From Clostridia bacterium (GTDB taxonomy: Bacteria > Bacillota > Clostridia > UMGS1840), in the NCBI GenBank assembly GCA_017625695.1, contig JAGAKI010000066.1, positions 19,296-83,295 on the forward strand: a DNA stretch of 64,000 bases, read 5' to 3'. Positions 1-7,922 of the stretch are shown here, in pieces. Numbering within the stretch: the first letter of the stretch is position 1; each line of letters opens with the position of its first letter. Below the pieces are notes generated by a model that was not told the DNA's origin, did not search any database, and was given only the letters and a program-made list of their open reading frames with translations. The translations under genes were made by a program, and so were the position numbers.

Positions 1-810
1 CGATTAGACAATCGGAATCGGGTGCTTTCGGTGGAGGTGGACCGGATTACCAGAAATCCCAATCAACCCAGAAAAATATTTGAAGAATCTAAACTGTTTG
101 AATTGGCGGAGTCCATTCGTGCCTGCGGAATTATCCAGCCTTTGACAGTTCGCCGCTTAGGGGACAGTACCTATGAGCTGATTGCAGGGGAACGCAGATT
201 AAAAGCCGCCCGGCTGATTGGACTAAAAGAAGTTCCGGTGATTGTTATGAATGTGAATGAGGATTCGTCGGCGTTGATGGCATTAATCGAAAATCTGCAA
301 CGGGCAGACCTTACGTTTTTTGAGGAAGCAGTTTCTTATGATAAATTGATTCGGGAATTTGGCTATACCCAGGACGAGCTTGCCTTTAAGCTTGGAAAAA
401 AACAGTCTACCATTGCCAATAAGCTGCGATTGTTACGCTTAAGTGACGGGGTAAAAGCCAAAGCGGTGGAATATCATTTATCGGAACGGCACTGCAGAGC
501 ACTTTTGCGGATTGAAAAAGAAGAGCTTCAGTTAAAAGCATTAAATACTATCATTCAGAAGAATCTGAATGTGCTGGAATCCGAACAATATGTGGAACGA
601 CTGCTTGGAGAGCAGGTTTCCAGAGAGAAAAAAGAAAAACGGATGATTCCGCTTTTCCGTGATATTCGGATTTTTTCCAATACTGTGAAACAGGCAGTGG
701 AAATGATGAATAAGGCAGGTGTTCCTGCCAACACCAAAAAAAGTGAAACCGATGCTTATATTGAATATGTCATACGGATTGACAAGTCGCAGTTGCCTCT
801 TTCTACATAG
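1..810 (+). CDS. noc: Nucleoid occlusion / chromosome-partitioning protein, ParB/Noc family (5' end missing)
   Basis: DNA-binding CTPase-clamp protein that either blocks septation over the nucleoid (Noc) or loads condensin at parS (ParB). The frame is open to the first base of the window, so the real start lies upstream; the first possible start seen is GTG at 22. Visible are the ParB/sulfiredoxin-fold start (NPNQPRKIF), the GERR nucleotide-binding motif (LIAGERRLKAAR), and a helix-turn-helix with GKKQSTIANKLRLLRL, closer to Noc than to ParB as I remember them. The segment LSERHCRALL after the HTH is also Noc-like. The following hairpin ends the transcript. No parS or Noc-box site was found in the window. 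Family certain, Noc versus ParB likely but not proven. Confidence 0.88.
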   Translation, partial: RLDNRNRVLSVEVDRITRNPNQPRKIFEESKLFELAESIRACGIIQPLTVRRLGDSTYELIAGERRLKAARLIGLKEVPVIVMNVNEDSSALMALIENLQRADLTFFEEAVSYDKLIREFGYTQDELAFKLGKKQSTIANKLRLLRLSDGVKAKAVEYHLSERHCRALLRIEKEELQLKALNTIIQKNLNVLESEQYVERLLGEQVSREKKEKRMIPLFRDIRIFSNTVKQAVEMMNKAGVPANTKKSETDAYIEYVIRIDKSQLPLST

Positions 811-811
811 C

Positions 812-856
812 AAAAAATGGATGGTACCGAAACAAAACGGTACCATCCATTTTTTT
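812..856. terminator. Strong bidirectional rho-independent terminator
   Basis: An 18-bp near-perfect stem (812-829 against 838-855) with an 8-base loop, A-rich on the left and T-rich on the right, so it can end the noc transcript on the plus strand and the convergent SLH-protein transcript on the minus strand. A second smaller hairpin (866-890, arms AGCAAGAAA/TTTCTTGCT) lies between it and the minus-strand stop codon. Confidence 0.9.
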
Positions 857-911
857 AGGAAGGACAGCAAGAAAGGTTGGGTTTCTTGCTTTATGAAATT
901 TTTACCTTCTT

Positions 912-2975
912 TTATTTTGATGACTGTAAGTAATGATAGATTGCACTGACTGCCTCTGCTCGGGTCAGTTCTTTCTGAGGATAGAAGTTCCCGTCGGGAC
1001 TTCCACGGAAAATCCCCATTCCGGCTACCAGAGCAATATCTCCGAGGAAGGCTTTGTCTGCCCGTGCTACATCTAGGAACGGATAACGGAAAATGTGGTC
1101 CATTGCCGCAACCTTCTGATATCCCATACGATAGACGAAATAACGACTCAGCATTTGTTTGGTTAAAATGCCATTGGCATCTGCACTTTCCTTTTCGATT
1201 TCTTCAATGGATGCAATCAGTTCGTTGATTTGTTCTTCCGAGTCATTGCCAATCATTTGAAACAGTTTCAAAAATTCCTTTTTGGTGATGGCGTCATCGG
1301 GGCGAAATTCGTTTTCGCTGATGTAATAGCCATTGTCTAACAGTGTCAGAATCATTTCTTCTGCCCAATGACCTTTGATATCGGTATATTCGGGGAGGAA
1401 TGCATCTTCTGCCACAGTACCGTCATAGCTTAAGATTTTGCCGGTATAGGGGTCAAACATCTGACTGTTTGGGTTTAAAAATGTATAAGCAAGGCTGTTT
1501 TCTCCATCTTCAGTGGGTAGATATACCAAAGTGAATTCCATTGCTTCATCCATAATCTCCAGGATTTCTTCTTCACTCATACAAGTTGAAATATCGGGGA
1601 AGGTAAGCCCTTCGGTAAAGGAACGGCTGTAAGAAGTTACCTGTCTGGTATTGGCATCTACCCGTACCGTCAGACGGTTTGCATTGACAGGAATTGCGTT
1701 TTCCATTCTCCGGTATGTGAAGTAATAGCTTTGAGGAAGAGAATCCTCTTTTGCAAGGGGAACATAGCTTTGCGTTTCTTCGGTGTATTCGGTGAATCCG
1801 AATACGTCAGAAGCTTCGGCTTTCAGGAAATCTTCCGCAATTTTTTTTGCAGATTCTTTGGTGAAATTTTTGTTTTCACCTTCACTTTGGGGAATTGAGA
1901 ATCCCAATAACTGTCCGGTTTTTGCATTCATTTGCACGTTGGCATAGGAATAGCTGTTTTCTTTTTGTAACTCAAAATACCAAAGCAGTTTTGTTTCATC
2001 ATGGTAATCCCGTTGTAAGGAGGCACTCCGCAAGGTATAGTCTTTGAGTGCGGAGATTTTTTCCGTAGCAATTGTCAGAGCATCTTCCTGGGAGTATACT
2101 TCTCCTACATTGGCAAGAGCATCCAGTTCTTCCGGGGTGAATTGCACTCTGCCTGCAGCAGCCTCTTCTTTTAAGGTAGCATCTGCCATGGGAGCGTTGG
2201 TTAATTTGCCAAACAGATAAGATTCCGGGAAATAAGGCTCAATCACTTCGCCGGTGATTGCGTGGATGGAGCTTCCGGAAGTGTCTTTTATGTAATACAC
2301 GGGAAATACGTTGTAGATTTTTTCCTGATAATCGTAGTACATCCGATATTCCAGTTGGATGCCGATATCACGAAGATATAAAGCTTTTGCTTCCTCTTCT
2401 GTGAGTTCGGCGGTAACGCTTTTGGTATATTCATTTTTTCTTGCACCGTTGTAATTTCTTACAATCCCGTGATTTTTGTCAACCGTCACAGAAACAGTAG
2501 TAGAAAATGCAGGGATATCTTCGTGGTATTCACGGAATACAAAATATGCGGTACGGGAATTTCTGTTTTCCCCGTCAGGAGTTACTTCCCGAAGGCTGGG
2601 GTACAGTTCGGGATTTACTTTTTTTATGAATTCTTTGGCAATTTCTCTTGCCTCGTCGTGTGTATAGTTGGCTAATGTATCATCATAAGAATCGGTGTAA
2701 ATCCAGGCATAATAAGAAGATAAAAAACCGTCCTCGGAAAGAGTAGCATCCACATTTCCTTTTTTCTCTCCCGACCAGTTAAATGTCCAGTATACACTTC
2801 CGTCTGTATCGGTCCGGGAACGATAAGAGAATTCGTTGTACTCTTCGGGAACAGTCAGAATGGTCTTTGCTGTGGTTAATACTTCTTTCATTTTTTCAGA
2901 CTCATTCTGTGCCAGTGCGGGGGAACAAACCAGTAAAAAGCACAGAACCAGTGCGAGTATTTTTGTGAATTTCAT
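912..2975 (-). CDS. Secreted YcdB/PepSY-repeat protein with C-terminal SLH domains
   Basis: Probable cell-surface protein of 687 residues. A signal peptide covers about residues 1-22 (hydrophobic core LALVLCFLLVCSPALA). The middle (about 25-530) is built of repeated YcdB/YcdC-PepSY-like units, recognisable by spaced alternations such as EEAKALYLRDIG, SQEDALTIATEKISAL and TKESAKKIAEDFLKAEA. Two SLH-like segments follow, near 537-590 (DIKGHWAEEMILTLL) and 640-687 (RADKAFLGDIALVAGMGIF, then RAEAVSAIYHYL), which in known families hold proteins to pyruvylated wall polymer. PepSY/YcdB domains are often proposed to inhibit or chaperone peptidases; the true role here is unknown. The ATG is preceded by AAGGAG. 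The gene stands alone between terminators and converges on noc. Confidence 0.82.
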   Translation of the reverse strand: MKFTKILALVLCFLLVCSPALAQNESEKMKEVLTTAKTILTVPEEYNEFSYRSRTDTDGSVYWTFNWSGEKKGNVDATLSEDGFLSSYYAWIYTDSYDDTLANYTHDEAREIAKEFIKKVNPELYPSLREVTPDGENRNSRTAYFVFREYHEDIPAFSTTVSVTVDKNHGIVRNYNGARKNEYTKSVTAELTEEEAKALYLRDIGIQLEYRMYYDYQEKIYNVFPVYYIKDTSGSSIHAITGEVIEPYFPESYLFGKLTNAPMADATLKEEAAAGRVQFTPEELDALANVGEVYSQEDALTIATEKISALKDYTLRSASLQRDYHDETKLLWYFELQKENSYSYANVQMNAKTGQLLGFSIPQSEGENKNFTKESAKKIAEDFLKAEASDVFGFTEYTEETQSYVPLAKEDSLPQSYYFTYRRMENAIPVNANRLTVRVDANTRQVTSYSRSFTEGLTFPDISTCMSEEEILEIMDEAMEFTLVYLPTEDGENSLAYTFLNPNSQMFDPYTGKILSYDGTVAEDAFLPEYTDIKGHWAEEMILTLLDNGYYISENEFRPDDAITKKEFLKLFQMIGNDSEEQINELIASIEEIEKESADANGILTKQMLSRYFVYRMGYQKVAAMDHIFRYPFLDVARADKAFLGDIALVAGMGIFRGSPDGNFYPQKELTRAEAVSAIYHYLQSSK

Positions 2976-3042
2976 AGTAAGTCAACTCCTTTTTTAGAAT
3001 GAAAAAACAAAACTTTTTGTTTTTTGGACGATGAGAAAGAAG

Positions 3043-3080
3043 AAAAAGTTCCGAAAATTTGGAAAAATCGGAACTTTTTT
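3043..3080 (-). terminator. Terminator after the UPF0210 gene
   Basis: Stem AAAAAGTTCCGA (3043-3054) pairs with TCGGAACTTTTTT (3068-3080) around a 13-base loop, just downstream of the UPF0210 stop codon on the minus strand. T-runs exist on both sides, so it may act in both directions. An additional A/T-only hairpin (3002-3026) lies between it and the SLH-protein start. Confidence 0.75.
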
Positions 3081-3108
3081 CTGCTTTTTAGAAATTGCTT
3101 GAAAGTTG

Positions 3109-4467
3109 TTAGTTTTTCAAAGACTGAATGGGAGCAGGAATTCTTCCGCCACGTGCAATAAATTCTTCGCTGCTGTAGGGATGTACTCCCATGACAGGAG
3201 CTTTTCCCAAAAGGCCGCCGAATTCCACAAAATCACCTTCTTTTTTGCCGTAAGCAGGGATTACACGAACTGCAGTGGTCTTCTGATTGACTACTCCAAT
3301 TGCCGCTTCATCGGCAATAATTGCGGAAATGGTGGAAGCAGGGGTATCGCCGGGAACGGCAATCATATCCAGTCCCACTGAGCAAACACAAGTCATAGCT
3401 TCCAGTTTATCTAAGGAAAGTGCACCCATGGCTGCCGCTTCAATCATACCCTCGTCTTCGGAAACCGGGATAAAAGCACCTGATAAGCCACCAACAAAGG
3501 AGCTTGCAAACATACCGCCTTTTTTTACAGCATCGTTTAACAACGCCAAAGCAGCGGTGGTACCGTGGGTACCGCAACGCTCTAATCCCATTTCTTCTAA
3601 GATTCTGGCAACACTGTCACCGATGGCAGGAGTGGGAGCTAAGCTTAAGTCTACAATACCAAACGGCACACCTAAGCGTCTTGCCGCTTCCTGGGCTACC
3701 AAATGACCGGTACGTGTAATTTTGAATGCTGTTTTTTTGATGGTTTCTGCAACCGTTTCAAAATCGGCACCTTTTACTTTTTTTAAGGCAGAATGTACTA
3801 CGCCGGGACCGGAAACCCCCACGTTAATCACACATTCCGGTTCGCCGATTCCGTGGAATGCACCTGCCATAAAGGGGTTATCTTCCACTGCATTGGCAAA
3901 TACTACCAGTTTTGCACAGCCGATGCTGTCCTGGTCTTTGGTACGGTGTGCTAAATCTACAATGACTTCGCCCATTCGTTTTACCGCATCCATATTCAGA
4001 CCGGTTTTTAAGGAGGCTACATTCACAGAAGAACAGATATTTTTAGTTACAGTCAATGCTTCCGGGATGGAACGGATTAAAATATCATCCCCTTTAGTTA
4101 ATCCTTTGTGAACCAATGCCGAAAACCCGCCCAAAAAGTTAACGCCCACTTCGTCAGCCGCTTTCTGCAGAGCTTCTGCAAAGCAGGTGTAATTATCGGT
4201 GTGACTGCTTTCTGCCACCAGAGAAATGGGGGTAACAGAGATTCGTTTGTTCACAATGGGGATTCCCAGTTCTGTTTCAATTCCTTCGGCAACGGGAACT
4301 AATTTTTCTGCATATTTTGTAATTTTATCATAAATGTTCTGACAGGCAATTTTGGGGTCAGAATGAGCACAGTCACGCAAGGAAATCCCCATGGTAACTG
4401 TTCTTACGTCCAGGTTTTCCTGGTTAATCATTTTGAGAGTTTCAATAATTTCGTAGTTGTTAATCAT
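3109..4467 (-). CDS. UPF0210 (DUF711/PFL) family protein
   Basis: Conserved cytosolic protein of unknown biochemical function, 452 residues from the ATG at 4467, which matches the family N-terminus ([14 protein letters not shown]) and has AAGGA upstream; a longer in-frame ATG at 4524 would run into the preceding ACT gene and is unlikely. The gene lies 17 bases after the ACT-domain gene, an arrangement I recall as conserved in many Firmicutes and archaea, which suggests the ACT protein senses a small ligand for this one. Glycine-rich stretches such as [14 protein letters not shown] and [17 protein letters not shown] resemble a radical-type or phosphate-binding fold, but no catalytic role can be assigned from sequence. 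Confidence 0.88.
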   Translation of the reverse strand: MINNYEIIETLKMINQENLDVRTVTMGISLRDCAHSDPKIACQNIYDKITKYAEKLVPVAEGIETELGIPIVNKRISVTPISLVAESSHTDNYTCFAEALQKAADEVGVNFLGGFSALVHKGLTKGDDILIRSIPEALTVTKNICSSVNVASLKTGLNMDAVKRMGEVIVDLAHRTKDQDSIGCAKLVVFANAVEDNPFMAGAFHGIGEPECVINVGVSGPGVVHSALKKVKGADFETVAETIKKTAFKITRTGHLVAQEAARRLGVPFGIVDLSLAPTPAIGDSVARILEEMGLERCGTHGTTAALALLNDAVKKGGMFASSFVGGLSGAFIPVSEDEGMIEAAAMGALSLDKLEAMTCVCSVGLDMIAVPGDTPASTISAIIADEAAIGVVNQKTTAVRVIPAYGKKEGDFVEFGGLLGKAPVMGVHPYSSEEFIARGGRIPAPIQSLKN

Positions 4468-4484
4468 AGTCGGGCAGTCCTTTC

Positions 4485-4757
4485 TTAGATTCTGTGCATA
4501 GAATTGAAAATCTGCTCGTGACAAATGGTAATTTCTACACCCAAGCGGTTGCCTTCTTTACTGAGAATTTCCTTCAACGCAGAAAATTCAATTTTGGATT
4601 TTTCGATATCCACCAGCATGACCATAGTAAACATATCCTGCATAATGGTCTGGGAAATATCCATAATGTTGATGTCTGCTTCCAAAAGAACGCCGGACAC
4701 TCCATGAATAATCCCGGTTCTGTCTTTTCCGATAACGGTTAATACTGCTTTTTCCAT
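4485..4757 (-). CDS. ACT-domain protein, UPF0237 family
   Basis: A 90-residue single ACT domain ([30 protein letters not shown]), the same fold as the GcvR and ACT regulatory modules that bind amino acids. First of a two-gene unit with the UPF0210 gene immediately downstream, so a regulatory or sensing partner is the natural inference. It starts at ATG with AAAGGAAAG upstream. The ligand is unknown. The domain fills the whole protein, so it has no catalytic portion of its own. Confidence 0.88.
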   Translation of the reverse strand: MEKAVLTVIGKDRTGIIHGVSGVLLEADINIMDISQTIMQDMFTMVMLVDIEKSKIEFSALKEILSKEGNRLGVEITICHEQIFNSMHRI

Positions 4758-4785
4758 TGTAAGTCTTTCCTTTCCGTCTTTGTAA

Positions 4786-4817
4786 CAAAGGCACCGGGAA
4801 AAAACCGATGCCTTTTG
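4786..4817 (-). terminator. Possible terminator after fba
   Basis: Arms CAAAGGCACCGG and CCGATGCCTTTTG (one bulge) lie in the gap between fba and the ACT gene. The minus-strand T-tract is poor (TTTGTTAC), so termination may be partial and allow some readthrough from fba into the ACT/UPF0210 pair. Confidence 0.45.
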
Positions 4818-4850
4818 TTTATTTATGTTGTCAAGATAATACTATCAAAC

Positions 4851-5714
4851 TTATGCTTTGTTCACAGATCCAAACAGTTCCATTTTTTCTTTTACGGTAG
4901 CTTTGATTGCTTCAACACCGGGTGCCAACAGTTTTCTGGGGTCAAATCCTTTGCCTTCTAAGTCTTTGCCTGCTTCTACATATTTTCTGGTAGCTTCTGC
5001 AAAGCTCAGCTGACATTCAGTGTTTACGTTGATTTTGGAAACACCCAGAGAAATTGCTTTCTGAATCATATCTGCGGGGATACCGGTACCACCGTGTAAT
5101 ACCAAGGGCATAGTGCCGGTTTTCTGTTGAATTGCATCCAGAGCTTCAAAGTTTAAACCTGCCCAGTTTGCGGGATATTTACCATGAATGTTACCAATCC
5201 CTGCAGCCAGCATATCTACGCCTAAGTCTGCAATCATTTTACATTCATCGGGATCTGCTACTTCGCCGGCACCAACTACGCCGTCTTCTTCACCGCCGAT
5301 AGAGCCAACTTCTGCTTCTACAGAAATGCCTTTTGCATTTGCAATTGCGATAATTTCTTTGGTTTTTTCGATGTTTTCTTCGATGCCGTAGTGAGAGCCG
5401 TCAAACATAACAGAAGAGAAACCCGCTTCGATACATTTTTTTGCACCCTCGTAAGAACCGTGGTCTAAATGAAGAGCTACGGGAACGGTGATGCCTAATT
5501 CTTCTACCATAGCTTTTACCATAGCGGTAACGGTTTTGAAGCCGGTCATATATTTTCCTGCTCCTTCAGAAACACCTAAAATAACGGGGGAGTTACATTC
5601 TTGTGCAGTTAAGAGAATTGCTTTGGTCCATTCTAAGTTGTTGATGTTGAACTGACCAACAGCATATTTTCCTTCTTTTGCTTTTTTAAGCATTTCGCTA
5701 GCGGATACTAACAT
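4851..5714 (-). CDS. fba: Class II fructose-1,6-bisphosphate aldolase
   Basis: Zinc-dependent glycolytic and gluconeogenic aldolase that splits fructose-1,6-bisphosphate to dihydroxyacetone phosphate and glyceraldehyde-3-phosphate, 287 residues, full length for the short class II type. Metal and substrate motifs are visible: ALHLDHGS (base and zinc ligand region, near residue 82), VEAEVGSIGGEEDG, GNIHGKYP with a zinc-ligand His, LHGGTG and NVNTECQ. The ATG follows GAGGAGG. It has its own sigma-A-type promoter and is monocistronic or loosely followed by the ACT/UPF0210 genes. The gene symbol fba is used in the general sense. Confidence 0.96.
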   Translation of the reverse strand: MLVSASEMLKKAKEGKYAVGQFNINNLEWTKAILLTAQECNSPVILGVSEGAGKYMTGFKTVTAMVKAMVEELGITVPVALHLDHGSYEGAKKCIEAGFSSVMFDGSHYGIEENIEKTKEIIAIANAKGISVEAEVGSIGGEEDGVVGAGEVADPDECKMIADLGVDMLAAGIGNIHGKYPANWAGLNFEALDAIQQKTGTMPLVLHGGTGIPADMIQKAISLGVSKINVNTECQLSFAEATRKYVEAGKDLEGKGFDPRKLLAPGVEAIKATVKEKMELFGSVNKA

Positions 5715-5780
5715 AGTAAAAATCCTCCTCGATTTTCGTATATATAATAAAGTTTTAATACAAAATTTTCCACGATAAAC

Positions 5781-5809
5781 ATTATACTACATTGTGAAAA
5801 AAAAATCAA
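5781..5809 (-). promoter_or_regulatory. Sigma-A-type promoter of fba
   Basis: On the minus strand a -35 TTGATT (5804-5809) and a perfect -10 TATAAT (5781-5786) are separated by 17 bases, about 60 bases upstream of the fba start, in very AT-rich DNA. Confidence 0.75.
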
Positions 5810-5906
5810 ACATTTTTTGAAAAAAATGACGATTTTTTTTATTTTCTCCGTTTGTTACGAAATTTTTTGTTTTAAACATCTTTTTTCGTGTAATCTGCTA
5901 TGAAAG

Positions 5907-5947
5907 TAAAAACAGACTGCCTGTGGGTTTTTCAGTCAGTCTGTTTT
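5907..5947 (-). terminator. Terminator after spoIIQ
   Basis: Arms AAAAACAGACTG and CAGTCTGTTTT flank a 17-base loop; on the minus strand the stem is followed by a T-rich tract. It closes the spoIID-spoIIQ unit before the fba promoter region. Confidence 0.7.
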
Positions 5948-5968
5948 GTGTGAAACGAAAAAATTTGA

Positions 5969-6664
5969 TTATTCTTCTTCGGAATTTGCCATATCGTATT
6001 CCAGGGAGGTTTCAAAAAAATCTCTGGGGTTCACAGACAAGCCGTCTTGCTTTAACTCAAAATGCAGATGATAGGGGAGATGGCTTTCTGAAATTCCGCT
6101 ATCGCCCATTGCTCCGATGACATCTCCCTGACGGACGACTTGTCCCACTTGTGCCATTTTGTCGCTGGATAAGTTCTGATAGATACTTGTCAGATTGTCA
6201 TCGTGTTCAATTTCAATGGTGTAACCGTGTTCAAAATCAAAATAATTTTTTGTGATAATCCCGTCTGATACCGCACAAACAGGAGTGTTTTTTTCACCGG
6301 AAAAGTCCAGTCCCGTATGGGCACGGTAGTCTCCATAGGTTTGATGAAATACCAACACTTCATCGGTATATTCTCCGATGACTTCGGCTCCCATTGCCGG
6401 GAGAATCATCACCACGGGAGTGGGATTTGGGGTAGGTTCCGGTGTGGGGACAACTGTGGGATGTGGTGTGGGTGCCGGTTTGGGAGACAGGGTTGGTTTC
6501 GGTGTGGGTACCGGCGTGGTTTTTGGGGGTGTGATGCTCTGATTGGTAATTTGGGATAATTCCTTTTCGTGACGGGTAGATATGGTGTTTCCTGCCACAA
6601 AGGACAAGGTGGTGATGACCCCCAAAATACTAAGTAATATCAGCGGATTTTTTTTCTTCTTCAT
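5969..6664 (-). CDS. spoIIQ: SpoIIQ-like forespore LytM/M23 protein
   Basis: Membrane-anchored LytM protein, expected to act with SpoIIIAH in the channel between mother cell and forespore during engulfment. From the ATG at 6664 it has 231 residues: a basic N-terminus (MKKKKNP), one transmembrane helix, a proline/threonine-rich linker of about 35 residues with repeated PTP units, then an M23 domain. Both zinc motifs are intact: HTGLDF (HxxxD) and HLHFEL (HxH), unlike the Bacillus SpoIIQ, which lost the first His, and like clostridial SpoIIQ. A longer start at 6748 would overlap spoIID and lacks a membrane-type N-terminus. It sits right behind spoIID, the clostridial order, which supports the assignment. 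Confidence 0.85.
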   Translation of the reverse strand: MKKKKNPLILLSILGVITTLSFVAGNTISTRHEKELSQITNQSITPPKTTPVPTPKPTLSPKPAPTPHPTVVPTPEPTPNPTPVVMILPAMGAEVIGEYTDEVLVFHQTYGDYRAHTGLDFSGEKNTPVCAVSDGIITKNYFDFEHGYTIEIEHDDNLTSIYQNLSSDKMAQVGQVVRQGDVIGAMGDSGISESHLPYHLHFELKQDGLSVNPRDFFETSLEYDMANSEEE

Positions 6665-6734
6665 CTTTTTTGCATCCTTCCTTATTGGTTTGTATCTGAA
6701 AGAAGTATGCCCGAAGAAAAAGACTGTTATACCT

Positions 6735-7718
6735 TTATTGGTTGGCAATTTCTACTCCGGTATAATATTTTTTTAAAATATCTTCATAGCTGTAACCTCG
6801 TTTTGCCATATCGTTGGCACCGTACTGGCTCATTCCTACCCCGTGACCGTTGCCTTTGGTAGTGACGGTGATGATATCGGCTACCGAAATTTCAAAGTGG
6901 GTGGAACGCAGTCCCAGCAGGGAGCGAAGTTCGGTTCCCAAAAAGGGAATTCCGCAGATGGTAAGAGATTTGGTGCTTCCGGAATCATTTTTGATCCATT
7001 CGCCAAACCATTCAGCGGGAGATTCAGAAAAAGAAACCTTTTTTTCTCCTCGATTTAGTGCCTCTATGAATTCTTCCGGAGTAAAAGTTTTGGTTTCCTG
7101 ATAGCGGGGAGAGGCTTCCTCTCCCTCTGAAACCACCGACAAAAGATAGGGGACAGAGTTGCCCCATACATCTTGTGCATTTTCAGTCATTCCAGAGGAA
7201 GTGGAATGAAACACAGCAGAAATGGGTTCCCCATTGTAGATGATAATTTCAGATTTTGTGTCATCCACGGCTGTTTGAATTTTTTTCAGTAGTTGTGGCT
7301 CATTTTGGAATTTGCGGGACAGTTCTTCCGGAGGGAGATAGGCTTTGCAATGCGAAGATTCTGAGCAGACGTTGGCATCGGGATGGTTTGGGTTCGGAGT
7401 TTGGGAACGGTTTACGGTATAGGTTCTTGCGGCAACTGCCTGTGCTTTTAGTGCTTCTTCTTCAAAGGAAGCGGGCATTTCGGCAGCCACAACACCGTAA
7501 AGATATTCTTCCAACGAAAGGGCGGTGACTGTTCCCTGATGCAACAGTGTGATTGTTTTTGGAACAGGGACCGTAAGGGCGGATTTTTTAGAATTTGATT
7601 CTTTGATTGGAGCAGAAATATACTCTTTTCCAAAGAAACCGAAACAGGCGGCTAAGAGCCATAAAAAAAAGAAAAAAACGGTGAAACAAAGAAGCGGGAA
7701 AAGGGTTGTTTTTTTCAT
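6735..7718 (-). CDS. spoIID: Stage II sporulation protein D, lytic transglycosylase
   Basis: Mother-cell peptidoglycan transglycosylase that, with SpoIIM and SpoIIP, drives membrane migration in engulfment. 327 residues: N-terminal transmembrane helix (about 5-30, Leu/Phe-rich), then the SpoIID domain from about residue 58. The active-site region EYLYGVVAAEMPASF carries the conserved catalytic Glu, followed by EALKAQAVAARTY; the C-terminal part has GHGVGMSQYGANDMAKRGYSYEDILKKYY, typical of the family and split here across residues about 290-320. Transcribed toward spoIIQ with about 70 bases between them. SpoIID in other species is sigma-E controlled; no convincing sigma-E site was seen here. 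Confidence 0.94.
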   Translation of the reverse strand: MKKTTLFPLLCFTVFFFFLWLLAACFGFFGKEYISAPIKESNSKKSALTVPVPKTITLLHQGTVTALSLEEYLYGVVAAEMPASFEEEALKAQAVAARTYTVNRSQTPNPNHPDANVCSESSHCKAYLPPEELSRKFQNEPQLLKKIQTAVDDTKSEIIIYNGEPISAVFHSTSSGMTENAQDVWGNSVPYLLSVVSEGEEASPRYQETKTFTPEEFIEALNRGEKKVSFSESPAEWFGEWIKNDSGSTKSLTICGIPFLGTELRSLLGLRSTHFEISVADIITVTTKGNGHGVGMSQYGANDMAKRGYSYEDILKKYYTGVEIANQ

Positions 7719-7787
7719 GAAAGAGAAGCCTTCTTTCTGTGTTTTGTCACAAAGATTGCAGAGTTTAGAAAAAGCTTAAAATTTTAC

Positions 7788-7816
7788 TTGCTTTTTTTTG
7801 TAAGATGTTGTATAAT
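7788..7816 (+). promoter_or_regulatory. Sigma-A-type promoter of lon
   Basis: -35 TTGCTT (7788-7793), 17-base spacer, -10 TATAAT (7811-7816). The RNA would have a leader of about 100 bases before lon. A second TATAAT at 7845-7850 lacks a good -35. No HrcA (CIRCE) or CtsR-like repeat was noticed. Confidence 0.7.
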
Positions 7817-7922
7817 ATTATTTAATGTATATGTATGACCATTTTATAATATACGCACAGGAAGTTGTGACGTGTTCTGTATTTTCTCAGATTCGATTGG
7901 TCAAAAAGAGGAGTTTATTTTT

